64,000 nt of DNA from Nepenthes gracilis (GCA_033239525.1 BSYO01000033.1:11876901-11940900); one strand, 5' to 3'. Positions 49,128 to 61,972 are shown, numbered from the stretch's first letter. Notes: generated by a model from the sequence alone, not told the origin. Numbers and translations: made by a program.

Positions 49128-50006
49128 TGTTACGTCCTAGATCCTGGTTGTCGTACGGATTAATGAGCCTTCGAATTCCTCATCGTCTAAACGTGGTCGC
49201 GAACCGGTCTAGTCTCTCTCTTTGTTAACCTGAGACCTGTACAACACAACTAACAAATAGGATGTCAGAGGCCTGGTGGGATTTCTCTCACCGAAAATAC
49301 TCCGACACTCAAGTCAGCAACTTCCCGCAATGAACAGAAATGAGCGCACGCTTAGAGGTGCGTGTAAATATGCTGCAAATGCATTGGGAGTATGTGAATG
49401 TAAGTGTGAGAGATTAGTGAGTGGGTGTTAAGAGGCTGGGCTCTCGGAATGTACCGCAGCGGGTGGCTAATTCTCTTCGCCTAAGAAGGCTGAGAGGGAT
49501 GGATTTGAAAGATGGTTTTTGAGTTTAACTTGCTTGACGTAGAGTCAATTGTCCCGGATCCGATCCCTTCTCCTGTAGAAAGAGAGGGATTATATAGGGC
49601 CGTGATTGGGGGCTTTGGGGGTGAGAATCTCCCTTGTAGGGATTCGTTGGCCGCTAATTGTCGACGGTGGTTGTCGGGGTGTCAATTGTTGCCTTACGAT
49701 GGCAGGTAGATCGCCGAGCACCGTAGATCACACCTGGTCTACTCTTTGCGCTGGGATTGACCAGAGAACTGTGGGCAGTGGCGTCAGCCGCGGCTGGCAG
49801 CACTAATCTCTCCCCATCGGCTCGTTTCCTCAGTGCCACCGCTGTCGCTCGATAGCCGCATTAATGGGCCGTAGACGTCGCTCATTGGCTGCGAGTACGG
49901 GCTGTCATGTAAGCCGCTTTGGAACGTGAGATTGGATTCTTCGTTTGGACCGTTGCTCTACGGGTTGGGCTTCGAATCTCTTTAGGCCTTTCCACTGTAC
50001 CCAACA
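49128..50006 (-). repeat. 5' LTR of the Tat-like element
   Basis: 879 bp, partner of 36945-37815. On the plus strand it starts TGTTACGTC and ends GTACCCAACA, giving TG..CA ends on the coding strand (TGTTGGGT...ACGTAACA). Confidence 0.93.
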
Positions 50007-50011
50007 GTATT
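50007..50011. other. Target site duplication GTATT, right copy
   Basis: GTATT directly after the right LTR matches 36940-36944 before the left LTR. Confidence 0.85.
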
Positions 50012-50590
50012 AATGTAAAATGGATGGATTATCACTTATGGGCTAACTCAACTTAAAACATATGAGCAAAATTATCCCATATAAAATTTGAAGTTAGCTA
50101 CGGTTGTTTTTACTTTGAAGAATTGAAGATATTATCCCATGTACAATGACCTCAAAAGCTTAAAATATGTATTCTCCTCAAAGGAGGTGAATATGGGGTA
50201 ACAACATTGGATAGATTTGCTTAAAAACTATAATTGTGATATTCAGTACTAATTTGAAAAAGATAACGTAGCTATTGATATTTTAAGGAAAAAAGTCAGC
50301 TAAAATAATGGCTCACGTGATGATTAAAGAATAGAAATATTGATGGAAATAAAGAATTGTAACATTTAAATGTACTTGAAAGATACATGTTTGATTTTTT
50401 TTTATTTTCATGTGTAATTAGTAATTATTGAAAAGGTTAAGGAAATACAAATGAAATATTCATTCTTGATAGACATTGCTAGAGAGTTGAATGGGGGAAA
50501 CATTGGCAAATTTTGACATTCAGGTTAATGGAGTTTTTAGATTTTGAGATCGTACATATGTGTTAGATATGAAATTTGACACGAAAATAT
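50012..50590 (+). pseudogene. Ty3/gypsy RNase H and linker fragment, right half
   Basis: The frame broken at 36944 resumes here: QLKTYEQNYPI, LKLATVVFTLKN, DLKSLKYVFSSKEVNMG and WIDLLKNYNCDIQY, all close to gypsy RNase H (HDLELAAVVFALK, TDHKSLKYIF, RRWLELLKDYD). A weaker stretch ending IARELNGGNIGKF and ICVRYEI matches the linker before integrase. Stops are frequent. It belongs to the same old element as 36225-36944. Confidence 0.85.
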
Positions 50591-53500
50591 ATAATTATTC
50601 TTAAGAATTTTTTACTTATTATAAACCGTGTTAAAATAAAATTAAATTATATATCTATAAAAAAAATCATACTAAAACTTCAAAAAAAATTTAAAAAATT
50701 GCAAACAAAAATTTTAGTTTGTCATGCAATGGGAAAAACCGATAAAGTCAAAAAAAAAAAAAAGGAGATGACATGCCACAAATTGTATAGTAATAGTAAA
50801 TGAGTGATGTCGTCTGTGTGTTGGCATGGCCAAATGTGCTATGAGTCGGATCAAACAAGACATGATATGAATAATTATGGGTTGTTTCGTGTATGGCCCA
50901 AAATCTTGCATTGTTTTAGGTTAAGAATTTTTTCAGCCCATGTGTCATATCAGCTGCAACTCATGATGTGTCCTATTTGTAAGGTCTGAGTCTTTGAATT
51001 ACAATAACTTGATTCATTAAACTAATATAATTAAAATTAATATTAAAGGATGTAAAAAATTGAGTAAAAAATTAATGTTAGACCAGATGTAGGTCAAGTA
51101 GAGGGGCGCTTGAGGGAAACCCGACCCACGCTCGAGCTCCAAAACTAAAACCTCTACACTCGAGTCTCACTCAAGTCACGCTCAAGTGCTAATTCCAGTG
51201 AGCTTGAGGCTTAACTCACCGTTGAGCCACGCTTGAGCTCTAAATTTCAGTGGGGATGTCGCTCAATTGGCTATCAAGCGCCATATTGTTATAAAAATGC
51301 ACTCACACTCATTTTTATTAGTTTTGCAATGATTTTTAGAGTTAGAGAGAGATGAGGAGTAGAGAGAGGAAGAGAGAGAAATCCAACAGACTCAAATTTG
51401 AGGTAAATCAAGCTAAGATTTAAATAAATCCAAGTCAATGTAAGTGTACCTCTAAATATCTTTCCTTTATTACTAATTTTTGCTGATATCTTAAAGTATT
51501 TTCTTGTCCAAATACTCATGCATGTTCTTAATTTCAAAGCACATGAGTTTGCTAAGCATGCATGTTGATTTCTCATCATTTTTGTGGCAAAATTTTATAG
51601 GAAACCATGTTTAAATTTTGAACATTAATGATATATGTTGAATTCTGCATGGCATCAATTGTGCATGTCAAAAAACATGAGTAAATACTTTTTCATGCCT
51701 AAATTTGGTATATGAGCCCTTGCATGTCTAAAAGACTTAAATAAAATCATCTGTATGTACTAAAATTCTTTACAAATTTCCCTTCATGTCAAGCTATGGG
51801 AGGAGTGTAGGAGTTGAATTCTGACCCTTATTGAACTGTTTTCTATATTTTTGAACGGCTCATACATGAAACTCGCGCAATAGCATGTGTACCTGAAAAT
51901 GCTAAATATAGGTTTTGAAATTATGAAGTCTTTCTATAAAAATTGATGAATGTTGTTCAATTATCGTACTCATATGCTGCTGTTAAGTTCCTGTATCCAT
52001 CATGCTATTTTTATTGAAATTTCTGCTGAATTATGAACTCCCCATGCCCCAAATTTCATATAGCAAACCAATTATGTTTTAAACTATATTTAGATGTCAT
52101 GTATAAGCCGAATTTCCAATGAAAATTACTGAATTGTGCCTCATTTTGCTAAATTTTGCATGACTCATTGAATTTTGAATTTTTTCAGAATTTTTCAAGT
52201 CTTCAATTGCAATATGATCGAATTTTTGTAAAGTATAATAATATGTTTATGAAATTATGACTGAAAACTCTACATTATGTTAAGAATTATATACATTTTC
52301 TTCAGGAGTAAGAAAATTAAAAAGAATTAAGAAAAAGTGTAGAGTTTTTCATAAAAATAAGGAATTGAACCAAGGATTATTTAACGGATAGTATATTTTG
52401 ACATATTTTAATATATTATAATGGTATATTGATATCTAACCCTATCATCCGTAGGATTAAAAAGTGATATTAGGCACCATCTATAAGATTATATCTAAAC
52501 AACTCACTTCTAGATCTTAAATATAAGCATATGGCATTTGAGTGTGAGAAAATATGTATAACTTGGATTTCAATCGTCTACTCTTTTAGCCGGTAAGGCC
52601 TATTAGCCCTGATCCCTAATGAAAAATAAAAATTTGAATATATTTTGATGGCTAAGATAAAGAAGAAATATGATAAGATAATTTAAAAAATTCTTCATTA
52701 TCTGGACATGTACTCATATGAAATTTCATAACATATTATTGAATTCAGATGTATCAATCCTTCCATTATATTTTAATACAAATATATGTATATATTATTT
52801 GTTATACACTATTTTATTCCATATACGAATATGATCACTACATCAGATGCACATCAATTGTGACACATTCTATCCAAACTACTCATAAGAGCCCAACAAG
52901 TGTTTATCAGGCGTAAATATTTTACTTAAAATACGCTCGAATATCTCATCATGTGCACTATAAGCACGAAGCTTCTACCAAAAATACATACACGCTGCAC
53001 TTGCATCGATTAAATACCAATCCTAATTACTTAATTCATTTTTTTAAAAAAAATTTTATTATATAATTACTTTTTATTAATTAAATATATAAAAATTACG
53101 ATGACATTAATATAAATATATAGAATTCTCATTTCATAACTAACATTGAAGGTTGTGTTGGATTAGGAATATTATAATGTGATCCAAACATAAATTACGA
53201 GGGATTGATAAAGCATATTATTTACTTGGAGGATCCATTACCCATGAAAGAAGATTCAAAATTTATTTAAAGGTGCTTAAAATTTAAGTTTGCCAAAATA
53301 TCCTACTATATTGTAAAATGATGATATCACTAGTCCTTTTGTACTGATTATACAATAATTAATTCGTTCTAAATTGATAAATATAAAATATATTTTATAT
53401 TTTTTATATAATTATATATTAAAATAACAACAAAATATATATAGTTGCAAAAAAAAATTATTTGTTTTAAATTTTTGGATACGACTTCTATAATTGCAAA

Positions 53501-53600
53501 ATGAATAAATAGTCCGATAAATGAATAATGTAACTTTCCTACTACTATGGATAATGCTTTGAATAATAATATTGTTATAACTTTATTTAAATCACATTAT
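50591..53600. other. AT-rich DNA with repeat debris
   Basis: No coding domain was recognised. At 51080-51290 short CGCTCGAG-, CTCAAGTC- and GCTTGAGC-type words recur irregularly, and a GA-rich patch follows at 51340-51380. This looks like LTR or other repeat debris. The rest is AT-rich. Confidence 0.5.
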
Positions 53601-54540
53601 TTAATTCTATTACGTTTTATGAATTCGAATTGTCCTACGAATTAGGAGATTGCGAATCCAAACTTCACGTTGGATCGATTTAATATGAATTCGATCTCCA
53701 TATTCTCAAATCTGACCTTGCGCAATACAATTGAAAATAAGAGATCAGAGAACGACGAAAATTACTCCAACTGTATATCTTCTGACACTCAAATCAGATA
53801 TTTTTCTGAGAGAATATAAAAATATAAGGAGGATGCGTAGAAATATGTATCGGTGGGTCGAGCATTTGGGTGTACCGAATTGATGGACGGTTTAGAGGTG
53901 TGTCCGCAGATAGGCAAATTAGAGATGTATTCTGTAGAGAGGTGGCTTAGAGGTGCGTCCGCAGAGGGGCATCTTAGATACGCTATTGTAGATTGTACAA
54001 CTGTCTAAATATTATTGGGGTGCTCTACAGGAATGATCGGTCACTTGATTGGAAGATTTTCTAGAATGAGGGCCTTTCTTTGATGGATTCCTGGAGAGAT
54101 TAGGTGGAAGGTTTCCTAGAAGAATTGGTAGTCGGGCCTTCCTTCCAAGTCTTCTCTTTTATGGATTTTCCTCCTCTTTTTTGATCTCTCCCTCTCTCCC
54201 CATAGGAATGAAGGGGTATTTATAGAGGTGAAAGACGGTTGGATTATCCCTATCTAATAACAACCGCCAATGAATAGGATAAGACGGTTGTGTTGACTAG
54301 TAAGTTATGGTAGGTTGCATCTATGTGCGGGAAGTATGTGGCTGCGTACGGCGATTATTTTGCAGAGATTTGTCCAACCCGTTGTGGTGAGTTGTATGAT
54401 ACATGAGTTCGCTTTCTGAGCCGAAATTGTTAAGCCGTTTGATCGAATCAGTAAGGGCTGTGATTGGGGTATATTTGGACGTTTCATGGGTTTCCAATTA
54501 TATTGGGTTTTTACTTCATTCGTGAACGTTTTTTTTAAAT
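53600..54540. repeat. LTR-like block, possible solo LTR
   Basis: A GC-richer block in AT-rich flanks. Its plus-strand order resembles the LTRs at 36945 and 49128: a start with a TACGAATTAGGAG word, then ACACTCAAATCAG, GAGGTGTGTCCGCAG and GAGGTGCGTCCGCAG repeats, GGGGTATTTATAGAGG, and a GC-richer end. No partner LTR or target duplication was found. Confidence 0.45.
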
Positions 54541-55239
54541 CGGGTTTACTGAACCCATTAAATTCATATAAAATGCAAATGACATATTATTAACATGTAT
54601 AAAAATATTTTATAATTTATTTTTTTATATATGAAAAAAATAAAAAAAATGCTATTTTATTTAATAGAATCTCAAATTTATTTATATGAATTTTTATATA
54701 ATTTTTTATTTTTAATTTTTTTTAAAAAATTTAAATAAATTTAATTTAAATTTTAATATTATAAAATATTAGCTACCTCATTATAAAAATTAAAATCTTT
54801 AAATGTATATTAATATCAAATGCCAACGTATCGAAAACTTTTCATATATTATAATAAATTTAATAAACATTTTTTTTATATTTCGTTACTATTAAGTAAT
54901 TATTTATATTTTTATATTTTTAATTAACGAATTATTTATACTTAAATTTATAAATTTTTTGTAATTATATTATGAGATAAACCCGAACCCTTCGTATTTT
55001 TTGTGAAATAATTGTTTTAATATAAATTTTATATGTTTTTTCAAATATAAAACACATATTTCACGTGGTAGAATATACCATGTATGCCAGCTGTAATTTA
55101 ATGGACAGCCTGGGACGGTGCTGAATCGACACGATAGGATCCGTTTCGCAGCACTGATATTTGTACATCTTGTACAGTGCGGCGAACGCTCCTCACAGGC
55201 GCGTGGGTGCTAATTAATTAGGCAGTAAATCAAAAGTAT
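54541..55239. other. AT-rich intergenic DNA
   Basis: Runs of A and T dominate. The last 170 bases become GC-richer toward the candidate leader exon. No gene was seen. Confidence 0.6.
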
Positions 55240-55424
55240 TATTTGGTCTTGTACTGATCCATATCTCATCATTCTGTTCCTCTCTCTTTCTCTCTCTCCA
55301 GCAATCTCATCAGTCTGCTCATCTTTATCTGCTGCTCTTCCGCTTCCTTCTCCATCTTCCCCTCGGCAAATCTACAAATCTGCACTGTTAGGGGTGAGAT
55401 TTCGAGAACGCATTCCTTTTAAAG
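55240..55424 (+). promoter_or_regulatory. Candidate promoter end and non-coding leader exon
   Basis: A CT-rich leader (CTCTCTCTTTCTCTCTCTCC near 55283-55302) ends CCTTTTAAAG at 55424. A GTGCGTCC donor follows, then a T-rich, intron-like stretch with a (CTT)n tract. This is the usual look of a plant 5' UTR exon with a leader intron. No coding exon was found in the next 5.8 kb, so the gene it starts is unknown. The miR535 primary transcript 6 kb downstream is one candidate. Confidence 0.45.
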
Positions 55425-55483
55425 GTGCGTCCTTCTCTCTCTCGCTGTCTCTTCTTTTCATGGGGAGTTCCGTGCGCTTCTTT

Positions 55484-55509
55484 TCTTCTTCTTCTTCTTC
55501 TTCTTCTTC
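55484..55509. repeat. Microsatellite (CTT)n
   Basis: About eight CTT units in the presumed leader intron. Confidence 0.9.
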
Positions 55510-58500
55510 CTGTTGCTGTTTCTTTAAGGTTGAATTGTATTTTGGGAATGGCTTTTGATCTTTCGGTTGCTCTTTTCCTCTAATTTTTGTTTGTTAATTT
55601 TTTCTGCGTAATGAGATCGGTTGTTTTTCGAATTGAATTTGTGAGAGCTAGGGTTTTCACTGGCGTTTCGTGTTTCTGCCTTGCACTTGTCGCCGTTCCA
55701 TTTCATGCGATCTTCATTAGAAATTCTCGAGTTTGTTTCGCATCACACTTTCATTTTCTTTTTTCTGTGTTTTATCAACGTTCATGTTTTTTAAGAAATC
55801 TTAAATCTATGAAAAAACTATGTAAAATTAAACTATGTAAAATCCATAGAACTTTCACACTTCCCCCCCTAGATCTTCATGTTAATAAGAAATTCTTATG
55901 GTGTTCAAGTACAGATCTTTTCATTTTCCATTTTTTTTTCTTTTTTGAGTTTAATCAACGTCGACGAGCCATTTTAAACATTTTAAACCTATGAAACAAT
56001 TTTGAAAAATTATAAATAAAAACCCTTAATAAGTTCTGTAAAACCTATTTTAGACTTTCACAGATCTTCGTGTCTGATAAGGGATTCTCAAGGTTCTTTT
56101 TTTTTTTTTCTTTTTTATGTTTTATCAGCAACCTTGACTTGCTAGCGCAACAACATGATGAGAGAATTCCTTTCTTTTAGCACTAGTTATATGATATTGT
56201 ATTCTGATGATCACCAGCACTTTGATTTCCTTCTTTTAATCTGTAAAAAGAGTGAAAATTTGAGTTATTTTACAAAAAATTATAACAATTTGAATGTATA
56301 AAACTATGGAGACCTCTAATTATATCTTTATTTAAATAGGATTTCATAGTTTTTTCTTCTGAATCAGATGAAAGAGGTGGAAAATCATGAAAACCTTATG
56401 AACTTTGTGGAACCCATAAAATTTTTTTATTTTACCGATTTATATCATGGTGACCGAATGAAAAATAATTGTAAGTTTCATTCATTCATACGTGCGTAAT
56501 TAATCTGAATGCATAATCCCTCGTGTTAATATTTCATTCGTGTTGATATAATACAATCTATTCACAAAAACAGGAGGGCTGTTGCTAGAAAACATTAAAA
56601 TTAGTGTTTAAGTGTTGTTAATAGGAATGTAGTTTTGGGGGAATATCAAAGGATGTTTTATCAAACCAATGGAACAAAAGTAGAGGATTAGTATATACAA
56701 TCTCATGATTTGTTTAAGGTATATTTTGATTTTAGAAAATTATGTTTATTCATTTGTTTGGTTGCTACTTAGGGACTAAAATGTATAGATTTTGACACGA
56801 GATATTAACACGGCAAGACCGCTTAGGCATCAAGGGATTTTTTTTTAGCTCAGGTCGTGTGCCGATGACATATTAACAAAAATTCATAATTTATTTATAT
56901 ATTTAAAAATATAATAAAGTAACCTTATTATTTTATGATTTTGTGTTGAAAATACTTTTATGTTTCTTTATTCAAAAATGTTTTTACAATAAGCTGCTTT
57001 ATATAAGTCAATCGATATAAAAGAGTTGTACTGTAAGTTGCATACCTCAAAATAAAGAGAGAGAGGAAAAAAATACAATGAAAAATTAAATTTCTAATTG
57101 TTTTAAAATGATAAAATATCTCTTTTCTTTCAATTTATATTAAAAATTTCAGTTTTTTTGTTTTGAAATTATAAAATGGATAAACAGTTTTAAAAGGTGT
57201 CAGAATGCTTATGAGTCTTTTAAATGTGTTTGGATTATAGTGTAGTGGTTTAATTCTTGGTAGGTTTAAGTGCTTCAGGACTGAGCTCAATGTGATCTCT
57301 TTTGCATCTGTTTATCCTGCTAAGCTAAATGAGGAATTGTAAACACAAGCTCTAAATGCTTGTATAATTAATGAGAGCTGTTGCAGTTCTCTCAGCTGAC
57401 AGCCTTTTATATTTATCCAATAATTTAAATTAAAATTTAGACAGATGAAGAGTAGAGGTTGAATAATACAAATCTATAAGGTCATTAGGCTAACACTAAA
57501 TAATCTGAATCCATGCACCAAAAATAGAATACTACCAATAATTATAAGTGTAGAGCTCTAAACAGCAATAATTTCTTCAATATACTAACTCAAACAATTG
57601 ACATATATGAACTCCGTTTGTGATTAACACTTACCCATTACCAGCTAATTAAGATTCACTGAAAAGATACTTGAAGAACAGGACCTAATGTGATCCTGCT
57701 CTCTTTCTTTCTCTTAAAATCGGAATGAATATTTTATTATTCAGCTAACATTTTTTAATTTTGGTGAAAATTTTTCCCCTCTTACCTTAATTCATACCTA
57801 AAATTGTTGAATTATGGTGTGAGCTACAATTCAAATTTTGAGCCTAATTTGATTTTGTTGTTTGACATCATACAAAGTTGGAATTTTAGTATCAAAATTT
57901 GTCTCAGAATTTAAAAATAATAGGATAAAATTCTTTGCAATCATTACGGAGCGAGTAAAGAACTACAACTCCATATTCAATATTATCTGTCAATTAAATA
58001 TAATAAAATTAAACTAAATAAAGTCAAATTAAAAAATTTTTAATTATTTGGGTCAGTTAAATATAAGCCTTTTAAAAATCACATAAAAATAATATCTAAA
58101 AACTTCAAAAGTTAATAATAAAATAAAGAGCATTGCATAAAAATAATTTCAAAATGATATATTTGCCAAAAAAAAATTATCTACAAATTAGGCTCGATTG
58201 ACCAATAGTCATTTATATTTTTTTAAAAAAATATTAAAATTATATTTATATAAAAGAACATCCCATGAAAGTATTAAATAAATATTTATGTAAAAATACT
58301 TCCTGATAACATACACAAAACTATTATTTGTACAAAATGCCCAAGTGGAAACTTTTGGGTTGAACAGCCCTATTTGGTACCAATCTTCTTTATCCAGAAG
58401 TTCAAACCAACGAGATGATTTGAGTGTGTTTCTCTGTGTCTGCTTCTCATTTTCTTGTAGACTTTCATTGTCTTGGCTAATTTATATGGTTAGAATTCTC

Positions 58501-58650
58501 TCACATGGTGTGAGTATATATTTAATTACTTATTAAAATAATAAAATATTACAATCACTTATAATTTTATTAAATTTTATTAGATAAGATATTTTTTTAA
58601 TGGACCCAATTTTTTTATAAAAAGAAAGGTATTTATATAATTAAGGAATC
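55510..58650. other. T-rich, intron-like or intergenic DNA
   Basis: The first 600 bases are T-rich like a plant leader intron. The rest is AT-rich with no recognised domain, RNA gene or repeat boundary. Confidence 0.5.
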
Positions 58651-60720
58651 TGTCATAACCCGACGCGAACAGATAAAAATAATGATCTCAATAATAATAA
58701 TTTATAAATAATTAAAATCTAAATAATTAAAGATGGGGTCATACTTATCATACCGAAAACTAAAACTACATAATAATATCAATAAATGACAGCAGACATA
58801 AGATTTGGCTAAATTAAACCCCATCCAGCCTCCAAATGAGAATATAACCTACTCAATCTAAACATATCCATAAGAAAATGTATCTAATGGATATCTCAAC
58901 TATTATAATATAAAATTTGTACTAAAATTCATCTAATATAGGATTTTTAAATTATACATATAGTGATAATTGAAACATACAATGAATCCCAACCCAAGTT
59001 TCAAATGCAAATCCAAATACAAATATAAATAAACGAAAATCTTCAAATCTCTTCTATCCGAATTTTGTAAGTAGTACATAGCCCTCTAATCTAAAAAGAT
59101 TAAAAAGCATAGCAAATTATAAATTTAAAACTTAACGAGTATGCATATATAGTATATACAAATATACTGGCCCATAAAATAGAATGAAGAAAGAAAAACT
59201 ATAAACACATGTAAAATCTGATATATCAAATGTTTTAAAAGCAGAATCCAAATTATAATTTTGTACGCAAAGTTCGTAATGTATATATAAATATAAAATA
59301 ATGTAAACGGTATAAAATCATCCAAAGTTTAATCATATAAATCTAAAAGTTTTAAATGTTCAAAATCAAGTAAATTCAAATATCATGTCAAAACATACAA
59401 ATCTCGTAATGCCAAATTATTTCAAAACGTAAAATACAATGAGGATAAAATCTTTGAAAAATAAAATTATGTTACATGTGAGAACTAAGGATTGAAAGGC
59501 TAACTTTGATTAAGGTTATTATACTCTCGATAATTTGAGGCCAAAATACTACTAGTTAGACCTATAAATAGGTCAAATACAAATTATTCTATATAAATAG
59601 AGTCAAACGTCATATTCTTTTGACATCTATAAATAAGAGGTACAACCTTCAAGTATGCTTAATATATTAGGATTTCTAAATATATTTTTGTTAATTTCTT
59701 ACAATGATTCTCTTGGAAAACAATAAAGGAGAATTCTATAACAATTAACAAAACTTGTCCATTCCATTGAAAAATATAAATATAAAATTTTTCTCAGTGT
59801 GAAAAAGTATAAATTCATCTCAAATAAAAAATATAATTTTGACCGAGCACTTGCATGGGTTATTAAATGTAAGCCAAATATATAAAGTTTTATAAATCTT
59901 CTTCACAAATCTTTTCATGTACGAACGTAATATTCTAAAACATTTACTTATTATGTGAACAACGAACAAATCTTTAAACTTTTGGTAAAAAGCAAATAAA
60001 GCTTTAAAATATTTTATGAATAATGCATACATGTAATAATATTTAAAATAATGATATAAAAAGTAACATATATGTATTATAAAATAAAAAATATATAAAC
60101 AAAATTAAAGGATTTCGATAACAAACTAAATAACGGATTTAGAAACACTCACCTTTAACATCTAATCTAAAAATTTGACACGAAAAGTTCTAAAAAATTC
60201 TCCTTACTTCTCATTCTCTCTTTTTCTTCTTCTTTTTTATTCTCTTTTTCTCTCTTCTTTTTCTTTTCCTTTGTGAAAGTGATAAACAAATGAGGTAAGC
60301 AGCCTTAAACACTAAATTGGAGCATGAACATCAAATAGGTACACATTAGGCAACACAAATTAACACAAACATGCACAAGCGTAGAACTCAAGCGCTATTA
60401 TCTATCTCATCCTCGCATGTGCCAACACAGATGTACCTTAGATGCCACTGCATTACCTAATCCGCTCATGAGTGTTGAAATAAACGTACGTTGGGCATCA
60501 CCTATTCTGTCATAAACATGCATGAACATCTCATAGGTGGCTATCAGACACACCTTTATTTCCTAAAAGCCGCACAAGTAGAAGACATGTGCCAATTAAG
60601 CACTAGTCTGATTCTTTAGAAATTTAATTTTTTTAAATTTTTATCATATAATTATTTATTAAATTGACCAATGTATATAGTAATGATATTACAAATCATA
60701 ACAAATATATTGAGTATTAC
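58651..60720. repeat. LTR-like block, possible solo LTR
   Basis: The block starts TGTCATAACCCGACGCGAAC, has long AT-rich non-coding DNA, a CT-rich tract at 60205-60270 and GC-containing words near 60350-60600, and ends around AAATCATAACA. The plan matches 27659-29660. No partner or target duplication was found. Confidence 0.35.
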
Positions 60721-61231
60721 AAAATCGATCATCTTCTTATCTTATAAATGATAGAACTATCCATTATATTTATGTGGATAATAGAGACCATGTTTTGGGA
60801 TAATGTTTGGCAATTTTGTTGGACAAATTTTGATATTTTTGAATTAAAAAAAGTTTTACTTAACTTTTCAAGCAATATTATGAATTCAGCCTTCTAGAAA
60901 AACTACACATCAACTTATTCATAAAATTTATGCAACTCTCATTAAAAAAGAGAGATTAAGTGAATGAAGAAAATCGATTCTAATTCCTTCAAAAAATAGA
61001 ATGCTTAGCATAGATTCAAATGTGTCATCAATATTTAATCCCTTAATTTAAATTATAAAATAATACAATAATCAGATGAACCATAAAAAATAAATATTCT
61101 CACAAAGTCTTACATGCATTTGCATTTGTTGACTTCAACTTTGACGTCCTAGCCAACTTGTGGCCGAGTATATCCACACGCTGCATTTTAAGACAATATT
61201 ACTGATTGCAGGTGTTCTATTTATGTTGCAG
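60721..61231. other. AT-rich DNA, no gene seen
   Basis: No open frame, RNA gene or repeat was recognised before the candidate exon at 61232. Confidence 0.6.
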
Positions 61232-61322
61232 AGTTCTTCTTGCAACATGCCCTTGATCTCAAGAAAGACTCCAAAACTAATCTCTTACTGAAAATATTGA
61301 ACCCTTTCACAATTACTCACCG
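61232..61322 (+). other. Candidate exon of unknown gene, just upstream of the miR535 cluster
   Basis: The 91 bases are flanked by a good acceptor (TATGTTGCAG) and donor (GTGAGC). Only one frame is open: FFLQHALDLKKDSKTNLLLK, then ILNPFTITHR. Codon use looks protein-like, but I do not recognise the family. A following acceptor (TTTGTTGCAG at 61408-61417) would join it to bases that run in frame into the miR535 hairpin and stop in its 3' arm. It could be an exon of the miRNA primary transcript or the relic of a gene. Confidence 0.35.
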
Positions 61323-61442
61323 GTGAGCAGATTCTGAAACTGCATTAACTTATAAATTTCTGTTCATAAGGAATTTTAAGCAGCGTAAGTGCACTTATCA
61401 TATGCTATTTGTTGCAGGTCCATTATTGTTAGCTCTAGTGAA

Positions 61443-61537
61443 AGATCATTTGACAATGAGAGAGAGCACGCTTGTAAGAATTCATTGAAGGGATATGGAT
61501 GTTTACATGCGTGCTCTCTCTAGTTGTCATGTGTTCC
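61443..61537 (+). ncRNA. MIR535: miR535-type microRNA hairpin, copy 1 (intact)
   Basis: The 5' arm 61451-61471 begins TGACAATGAGAG and ends AGCACGC. It differs from the miR535 form I remember (TGACAACGAG...) only at position 7. The 3' arm 61509-61529 pairs with it over 21 bases with one G-A mismatch (position 8) and one T-G wobble (position 7), and the loop is 37 nt. The stem extends a few more pairs outward (CA with TG near 61447/61533). miR535 is a plant family related in sequence to miR156, and SPL transcription-factor mRNAs are its reported targets. Processing must be confirmed by small RNA data. Confidence 0.85.
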
Positions 61538-61689
61538 GTCGGTGGAGCAGCCCCGAGTCCCACCCCGTCTATTGTTCCCTGTCGCCAAATTTCAATATGG
61601 GAATGATATTACATCATGTTTTTTGTATTGCCATGATTGGAAGCATGCTTATCATGCATGATGTTGCATTGTGTACATAAACTTCAAAT

Positions 61690-61755
61690 CATGGATGAAA
61701 ATATTATTATTGGTTGTAATTATATTAATATCAGATATATATAAAAATAAATATT
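61690..61755. mobile_element. Truncated hAT-like MITE end in unit 1
   Basis: Starts CATGGATGAAAATATTATTA like MITE copy B and is cut after about 66 bases (ATAAATATTGAG), exactly where unit 2 begins. Confidence 0.65.
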
Positions 61756-61879
61756 GAGAAGCAAACTCAAAAATTACATTTAACTTATAAGTTTCTATTT
61801 ATAAGAAATTTCAATTGGCAAAAATACACTTACCGTATGCTATTTATTATAAGTTTATTATTGTTAGCTTCAGTGAAAG

Positions 61880-61972
61880 ATCCTTTGACAATGAAAAAGA
61901 ACATGCTTAAAGAAATTCAATGAAAGGGCATGCATGCATAAATGAGTGCGCCCTCTAGTTATCATATGTTCT
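61880..61972 (+). pseudogene. miR535-type hairpin, copy 2 (decayed)
   Basis: The 5' arm 61886-61906 carries four changes from copy 1, all transitions (G to A at positions 10, 12 and 16; C to T at 19). The matching 3' arm 61944-61964 has further changes that do not restore pairing. By hand, eight of 21 positions are unpaired, so efficient processing is unlikely. Confidence 0.8.

Larger units (their letters stand above)
36945..50006 (-). mobile_element. Tat-lineage-like Ty3/gypsy LTR retrotransposon, nested insertion, 13.06 kb
   Basis: A complete but decayed element bounded by direct LTRs (36945-37815 and 49128-50006) and a GTATT target duplication. Coding strand is minus, so the right LTR is the 5' LTR. 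Order on the minus strand: primer site, gag (from 49057), protease, reverse transcriptase, RNase H, a second (archaeal-type) RNase H, integrase (to about 43610), then about 5.8 kb of extra DNA with opposite-strand frames. The dual RNase H, the long extra region and the gag C-terminal motif fit the Tat lineage. Stops and frameshifts occur in every domain. It was inserted into the RNase H region of an older gypsy copy, whose halves remain on both sides. Confidence 0.92.

Noticed and set aside
57240..57420. Possible tRNA-like or second miRNA sequence (GTAGTGGTTTAA, CAGTTCTCTCAGCTGACAG)
   Set aside because: No cloverleaf and no convincing hairpin arm could be paired by hand.
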